Of a DNA stretch of 64,000 nucleotides, positions 60,570 through 64,000 are shown one piece after another. A program made the position numbers and the translations under genes. The notes under the pieces were generated by a model that was not told where the DNA came from, did no database searches, and saw nothing but the letters and a program-made list of their open reading frames with translations. Origin of the DNA: Fictibacillus halophilus (GTDB lineage: Bacteria; Bacillota; Bacilli; Bacillales; Fictibacillaceae); contig NZ_JAEACF010000001.1 in assembly GCF_016401385.1 (NCBI RefSeq), positions 3,224,001 to 3,288,000 of the forward strand, in the 5' to 3' direction. Position 1 is the stretch's first letter. The number at the start of each line of letters is the position of its first letter.

Positions 60570-60823
60570 GTTTATTGTAGCGGAAGGTTGCCGACTCCTA
60601 CGGGACGAGCGGTCAGGTGGAGACTCCTATGGGCGCAAAGCGGCAGTCCGAAAAGTGGAAGTGACTCGTTCAGCCCCGACAAGCAAAAGGGAAATGGGCT
60701 TGAAAGGCGCACTTTGCCTTCTTTACCGTTTACCTTTTGACCTCGAGGGGCTAGTCACTGCAACTAGACAGGAGGCTTACCGTTCGCCCCGTGGAAAGCG
60801 AGCAACCTGGAGCGGAAATCAAC
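60570..60823 (+). repeat. Interspersed palindromic repeat, copy 8, long form with a 128-bp inner hairpin
   Basis: The ends match the repeat (TTATTGTAGCGGAAGG, CCTGGAGCGGAAATCAAC). A 128-bp segment (60643-60770) lies inside, starting GCAGTCCGAAAAG and ending CTGCAACTAGACA. It corresponds in reverse complement to 24034-24161 of copy 2, with the same length. Here it is joined within GCAAAGCGGCAGTC, near the middle of the repeat, while in copy 2 it is joined next to the GGGACAGG arm. It occupies most of the gap between the Eis-like gene and the 61-residue gene. Confidence 0.88.
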
Positions 60824-60944
60824 TACCTTCAACAAGCCTTATCCACCATCGGATAAGGCTTATTTTATTTCAGCATGTTTCAGGGAAAACTGATAGGGAA
60901 AAGGATAAGTAGACCCTTTTTTCTAAAATAGGAGGTAATCATTC

Positions 60945-61130
60945 ATGAGTGACAAAACAGACAAACAAAAGCAGTCAGAGGACATTGCAGAGAAAAACTT
61001 TGAGCTCGATAAGAAAAACAAATCTAAAACAGATAAGGACCTAGAAACAGTTCACGATCAGATCAACGATACATTTAACGAAGGTACAATTGATCAGAAA
61101 GAAATTAACAAAAAAGAAAAGAAGGATTAA
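60945..61130 (+). CDS. Small hydrophilic hypothetical protein
   Basis: A 61-residue protein composed almost entirely of charged and polar residues (Lys, Asp, Glu, Gln, Asn), with no hydrophobic core and no Cys. It is likely disordered or helical. AGGAGG lies before the ATG, and a terminator follows, so it is probably expressed. No family was recognised. Similar short charged proteins in Bacillus are often stress or spore products, but nothing in the sequence proves it. Confidence 0.7.
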   Translation: MSDKTDKQKQSEDIAEKNFELDKKNKSKTDKDLETVHDQINDTFNEGTIDQKEINKKEKKD

Positions 61131-61134
61131 TAGC

Positions 61135-61166
61135 GAAAAAGCCTCTCATTCCCGAGAGGCTTTTTC
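61135..61166. terminator. Bidirectional terminator
   Basis: AAAAAGCCTCTC pairs with GAGAGGCTTTTT. It lies between the small gene and the convergent secreted-protein gene. Confidence 0.9.
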
Positions 61167-61826
61167 TTATGACGTTCTAAATGAGTCTGGAAACTGCTTC
61201 ATGATGCCATTCGTTATTTCGTCAGCAAACATCACCATATGGTTCTTGTTCTTATCAAAGATCACGATCTCACCAGCATAATCTTTTTTAAGCCTTGCTA
61301 CAACTTCATCCGTGACATATTTCAGATGGGTATAAAGCATTTCTTTCACTTGTTGTTCTGACCAATTCGAATTCGCCTTACTCATGAATTTGGCGATATC
61401 ATCAGCGTTACGATACCACTCTTTATTTATTTTTGCTGCATTCGCCGTATCGCCTTTTTTTACTGCATCAACCAACTGCCCTGCGATTACAATATGCTCT
61501 GTTAATAATTTGCCGAGTTCGTTCCCAGCTTTATCTCCGTAATATGGCTTGATGGAGTTACCGATATCGGTTTGATTCTGCAACAGTCGCTTTAGCACCG
61601 CGTCTTGATCTTTAGCTCCTTCAGTAGCGCTCACAATATAGCTTCTTGTCCAATACACATGGTCTTTCCACAGTCTTCGTTGCAATGAATACAAATCAAT
61701 CGCGTTCTGGCTATAACACGGTCCTTGCACTCTTTGTTTTGCCTTTGCTTCTGCTGTTAATGGTGAGGCAAAAATCGGAAACGCTATGGCAAGCACCATA
61801 ATCATCTTAATTATTTTTCTATACAT
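61167..61826 (-). CDS. Secreted helical protein of unknown function
   Basis: A 219-residue exported protein with a signal peptide ending near residue 28 (TAEAKA-KQ). The mature part is helical with long amphipathic stretches (NAIDLYSLQRRLWKDHVYWTRSYIVSATEG, LGKLLTEHIVIAGQLVDAVKKGD, SEQQVKEMLYTHLKYVTDEVVARL). The conserved His and Trp residues suggest a four-helix bundle, possibly metal-binding. Similar Bacillus proteins have no assigned function that I can recall. AAGGAG lies before the ATG. Confidence 0.78.
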   Translation of the reverse strand: MYRKIIKMIMVLAIAFPIFASPLTAEAKAKQRVQGPCYSQNAIDLYSLQRRLWKDHVYWTRSYIVSATEGAKDQDAVLKRLLQNQTDIGNSIKPYYGDKAGNELGKLLTEHIVIAGQLVDAVKKGDTANAAKINKEWYRNADDIAKFMSKANSNWSEQQVKEMLYTHLKYVTDEVVARLKKDYAGEIVIFDKNKNHMVMFADEITNGIMKQFPDSFRTS

Positions 61827-61891
61827 ATGAACTCTCCTTCATGTTAGGTTCATATGTAGTTTGTATCGTTGTCATCATTTCATTCCTTAGA

Positions 61892-61931
61892 AATAAAAAA
61901 AGAACAGTGAACACTTACACCCACTGTTCTC
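61892..61931 (-). terminator. Terminator of the catalase gene
   Basis: AGAACAGTG pairs with CACTGTTCT, and a run of seven T follows on the minus strand. Confidence 0.88.
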
Positions 61932-61937
61932 TAATCC

Positions 61938-63977
61938 TTATACTTGTCGGTTCCAATGACGGTGAACCGAAATAGCTTCCGTAAAGTTCTTTACGAAATC
62001 ATCTTTTCCGTCTCCACTAACAACACCGGGCTCTCCAGTCAGTTCTGCTTCATTCAACCATTGCAGACCTTCGTGAGTACCACCGATCGGTTTATAATGC
62101 GCGTATGCTTCGTTCACGAAGTGCAAAGCATTCTTCTTAAACGTAGCATCATCACTGCCACCTACAACGTAGATCGCATCAAAGATAACGGAAGTCGCTG
62201 TCAAGAACGTATGCATGATCTCTAATTCAGATCCGTCATCCGTTGTGCGCCTACCTAACTTATCACTGATACATTCACCCTGAATACCACTGCTCTTTAA
62301 AGTCTGTAAAATATCTGCCACTTCACCGCTTACAATCGAGCCAACAATGACACCGACTTTTCTCGTCTTAGGGCTTTTAACCGTATTCAGCTGGCTGAGA
62401 GCTGGTGAAGACTTCGTAACGGAAGATTCTTCTCCTTGAGGAGGTACTGCATCAATTGCTTCTGCAAAAGCAGTCGCAAGCTCCACACTCACGTTTCCAA
62501 ACATATCTACGACTTGCTGTTGCACGGATTTACTCTTCACTTTACCCAGCTCAAAACTAAAAGCGTTCTTTAGATGCTGTTTTTCCGGCTCGCTCATACT
62601 GTTCCAGAAAAGCGTGGCTTGAGAGAAGTGATCTTTAAAGCTCTCGCTTCTGCCTCTGATTTTTCTTCCATCTACTTTTTCTTGATAATGAACATATCCA
62701 CCTTCTGCTTCTGGAGTAGGTGATGGTGTATTTGCTGCAAGGGAATTCTTGTGATAACTCACTTGCCCTCTATTGATTGTATGTCGTGAAATGCCATCAC
62801 GTTGATTGTTATGAAACGGACAAACTGGTCGATTAATCGGGAGTTCGTGGAAGTTAGGTCCTCCAAGACGAGACAGTTGTGTATCTGTATAGGAGAACAA
62901 GCGTCCTTGTAAAAGGGGATCATTTGAAAAATCAATTCCTGGTACAACATGTCCCGGATGGAAAGCAACTTGCTCTGTTTCGGCAAACACGTTATCCACG
63001 TTACGGTTCAACGTCATCTTGCCGACAATTTTTACCGGCACATCCTCTTCTGGCCACAATTTCGTCGGATCTAGAATATCAAAATCAAAGTTAAATTCAT
63101 CTTCTTCCGCAATGATTTGAAGTCCTAGCTCATATTCTGGATAATCTCCATTTTCAATGGATTCCCAAAGATCTCTGCGGTGGAAATCCGGATCTTTCCC
63201 GGAAATCTTTTGTGCTTCATCCCACACGAGTGAATGTGTACCTAAGACTGGCTTCCAGTGAAACTTTACGAAATGCGCTTTCCCTTCATCGTTCACAAGT
63301 CTGAACGTATGAACGCCGAATCCTTCCATCATACGAAAGCTTCGTGGGATCGCTCGGTCTGACATCGCCCACATCACCATATGTGCAGACTCTTGGTTGT
63401 TGGCCACAAAGTCCCAAAACGTATCATGCGCGCTTGCTGCTTGCGGCATCTCGTTATGAGGCTCTGGTTTTAACGCATGAACGAGATCGGGAAACTTGAT
63501 CGCATCTTGAATGAAGAAAACCGGAATATTGTTTCCAACAAGATCGTAGTTTCCTTCTTCTGTATAAAATTTAGTTGCAAAGCCGCGCGCGTCACGCACC
63601 GTTTCAGCAGATCCACGTGAACCTGCTACGGTTGAAAAACGGACGAACGTTGGTGTTTTTTTAGAGGTATCATTTAAGAAATCTGCTTTTGTAAATTCAC
63701 TCAAAGACTCATATAATTCAAACTCACCATGAGCCGCGAACCCACGAGCATGTACGATACGCTCAGGAATTCTTTCATGGTCAAAGTGAGTCATTTTTTC
63801 CCGAAAATGAAAATCTTCCATAAGTGTTGGACCACGTTCTCCCGCTTTAAGCGAGAATTCGTCTTCAGCAACTTTTAACCCTTGATTGGTCGTTAACTTT
63901 TTGCCTTTGTCATCTGCACGATACTGTTCCAGCTGTTCATTCTTGCTGTTGCCGTTCACTTTGTTCTGATCGCTCAT
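61938..63977 (-). CDS. katE: Large-subunit catalase (HPII/KatE type)
   Basis: This 679-residue clade 2 catalase breaks down hydrogen peroxide. The active-site His76 lies in IPERIVHARGFAAHGEFE, with the Asn in NYDLVGNNIPVFFIQD and the haem Tyr in GRLFSYTDTQLSRLG. A C-terminal DJ-1/PfpI-like domain (about 535-679: KVGVIVGSIVSGEVADIL, VFDAIYVVGGSDDATF) is the mark of large catalases. In Bacillus relatives it is often sigma-B or forespore controlled, but no promoter lies in the 23 bases after the start in this window. AGAGAGG precedes the ATG. Confidence 0.96.
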   Translation of the reverse strand: MSDQNKVNGNSKNEQLEQYRADDKGKKLTTNQGLKVAEDEFSLKAGERGPTLMEDFHFREKMTHFDHERIPERIVHARGFAAHGEFELYESLSEFTKADFLNDTSKKTPTFVRFSTVAGSRGSAETVRDARGFATKFYTEEGNYDLVGNNIPVFFIQDAIKFPDLVHALKPEPHNEMPQAASAHDTFWDFVANNQESAHMVMWAMSDRAIPRSFRMMEGFGVHTFRLVNDEGKAHFVKFHWKPVLGTHSLVWDEAQKISGKDPDFHRRDLWESIENGDYPEYELGLQIIAEEDEFNFDFDILDPTKLWPEEDVPVKIVGKMTLNRNVDNVFAETEQVAFHPGHVVPGIDFSNDPLLQGRLFSYTDTQLSRLGGPNFHELPINRPVCPFHNNQRDGISRHTINRGQVSYHKNSLAANTPSPTPEAEGGYVHYQEKVDGRKIRGRSESFKDHFSQATLFWNSMSEPEKQHLKNAFSFELGKVKSKSVQQQVVDMFGNVSVELATAFAEAIDAVPPQGEESSVTKSSPALSQLNTVKSPKTRKVGVIVGSIVSGEVADILQTLKSSGIQGECISDKLGRRTTDDGSELEIMHTFLTATSVIFDAIYVVGGSDDATFKKNALHFVNEAYAHYKPIGGTHEGLQWLNEAELTGEPGVVSGDGKDDFVKNFTEAISVHRHWNRQV

Positions 63978-64000
63978 TTAACTAATCCTCTCTTTATGTA

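Noticed and set aside
60541-60912. ORF of 123 codons before the small hydrophilic gene
   Set aside because: It lies almost entirely in the long repeat copy 8 and has no ribosome binding site.

Overview
The window is chromosomal DNA of a low-GC, endospore-former-like Firmicute of the Bacillaceae. It carries a Vpr-type minor extracellular protease, the adeR-ald pair, a Lia cell-envelope stress operon, a YozB/CtaM-type DUF420 protein, YwbE, an OpuF-type osmolyte transporter, a glycine T-box and a preQ1-I riboswitch. The gene content and the abundant ~128-bp interspersed palindromic repeat resemble Fictibacillus/Bacillus genomes, but genus placement is inference. No tRNA, rRNA, prophage, IS transposase or CRISPR array was seen.

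Layout: 1-7.3 kb has a partial beta-rich protein, a Tet(L)-like efflux pump, Vpr, an NAD(P)-binding protein and two small membrane proteins. 7.3-13.4 kb has an M3 oligopeptidase, adeR-ald and a Pho-regulated alkaline phosphatase. 13.4-19.3 kb has a lipoprotein, opuFA-opuFB, a preQ1-controlled VUT-family transporter, glpQ and an acetyltransferase. 19.3-29 kb is mixed accessory and housekeeping content: a Crp/Fnr-like regulator, an AEC transporter, a DUF523-DUF1722 protein, Nudix and GNAT enzymes, hemolysin III, a TetR-MFS pair and an M24 peptidase. 29.3-35.4 kb has a T-box-controlled glycyl-tRNA synthetase, a fructokinase-like kinase, a stand-alone glucose-type EIIA and a secreted M14 carboxypeptidase. 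35.6-42 kb has a frameshifted aldo/keto reductase, a VOC protein and a maltose cluster. 42-51 kb has a NERD protein with a probable slippage site, a desaturase, a DEAD-box helicase, proC, an M20 dipeptidase, a small-protein operon ending in ywbE, and adenine deaminase. 51-64 kb has liaI-liaH-liaF-liaS-liaR, a gamma-carbonic anhydrase, glutathione peroxidase, a nucleoside-gate transporter, an RluF-like synthase, an Eis-like acetyltransferase, an unknown secreted protein and a large catalase.

The most coherent system is the maltose cluster at 37.2-41.8 kb. A PTS EIICB with no EIIA domain is followed 3 bp later by an EEP-fold phosphatase and then by a GH13 glucosidase with Ala200 after the nucleophile Asp199. 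This fits a phosphorylate, dephosphorylate and hydrolyse route: PTS uptake gives maltose 6'-phosphate, a MapP-type phosphatase removes the phosphate and an alpha-1,4-glucosidase splits free maltose. A promoter covered by four LacI/CcpA-like palindromes precedes it, and the stand-alone EIIA at 32.1 kb could supply the phosphoryl group.

The most unusual DNA-level signals are repeats. Three intergenic arrays have an exact 21-bp period: two share an AATCCA core and one has an AATCTGTCC core. Eight copies of a ~128-bp palindromic repeat lie between genes, and two of them contain the same additional 128-bp hairpin at different internal positions. Their functions are unknown.
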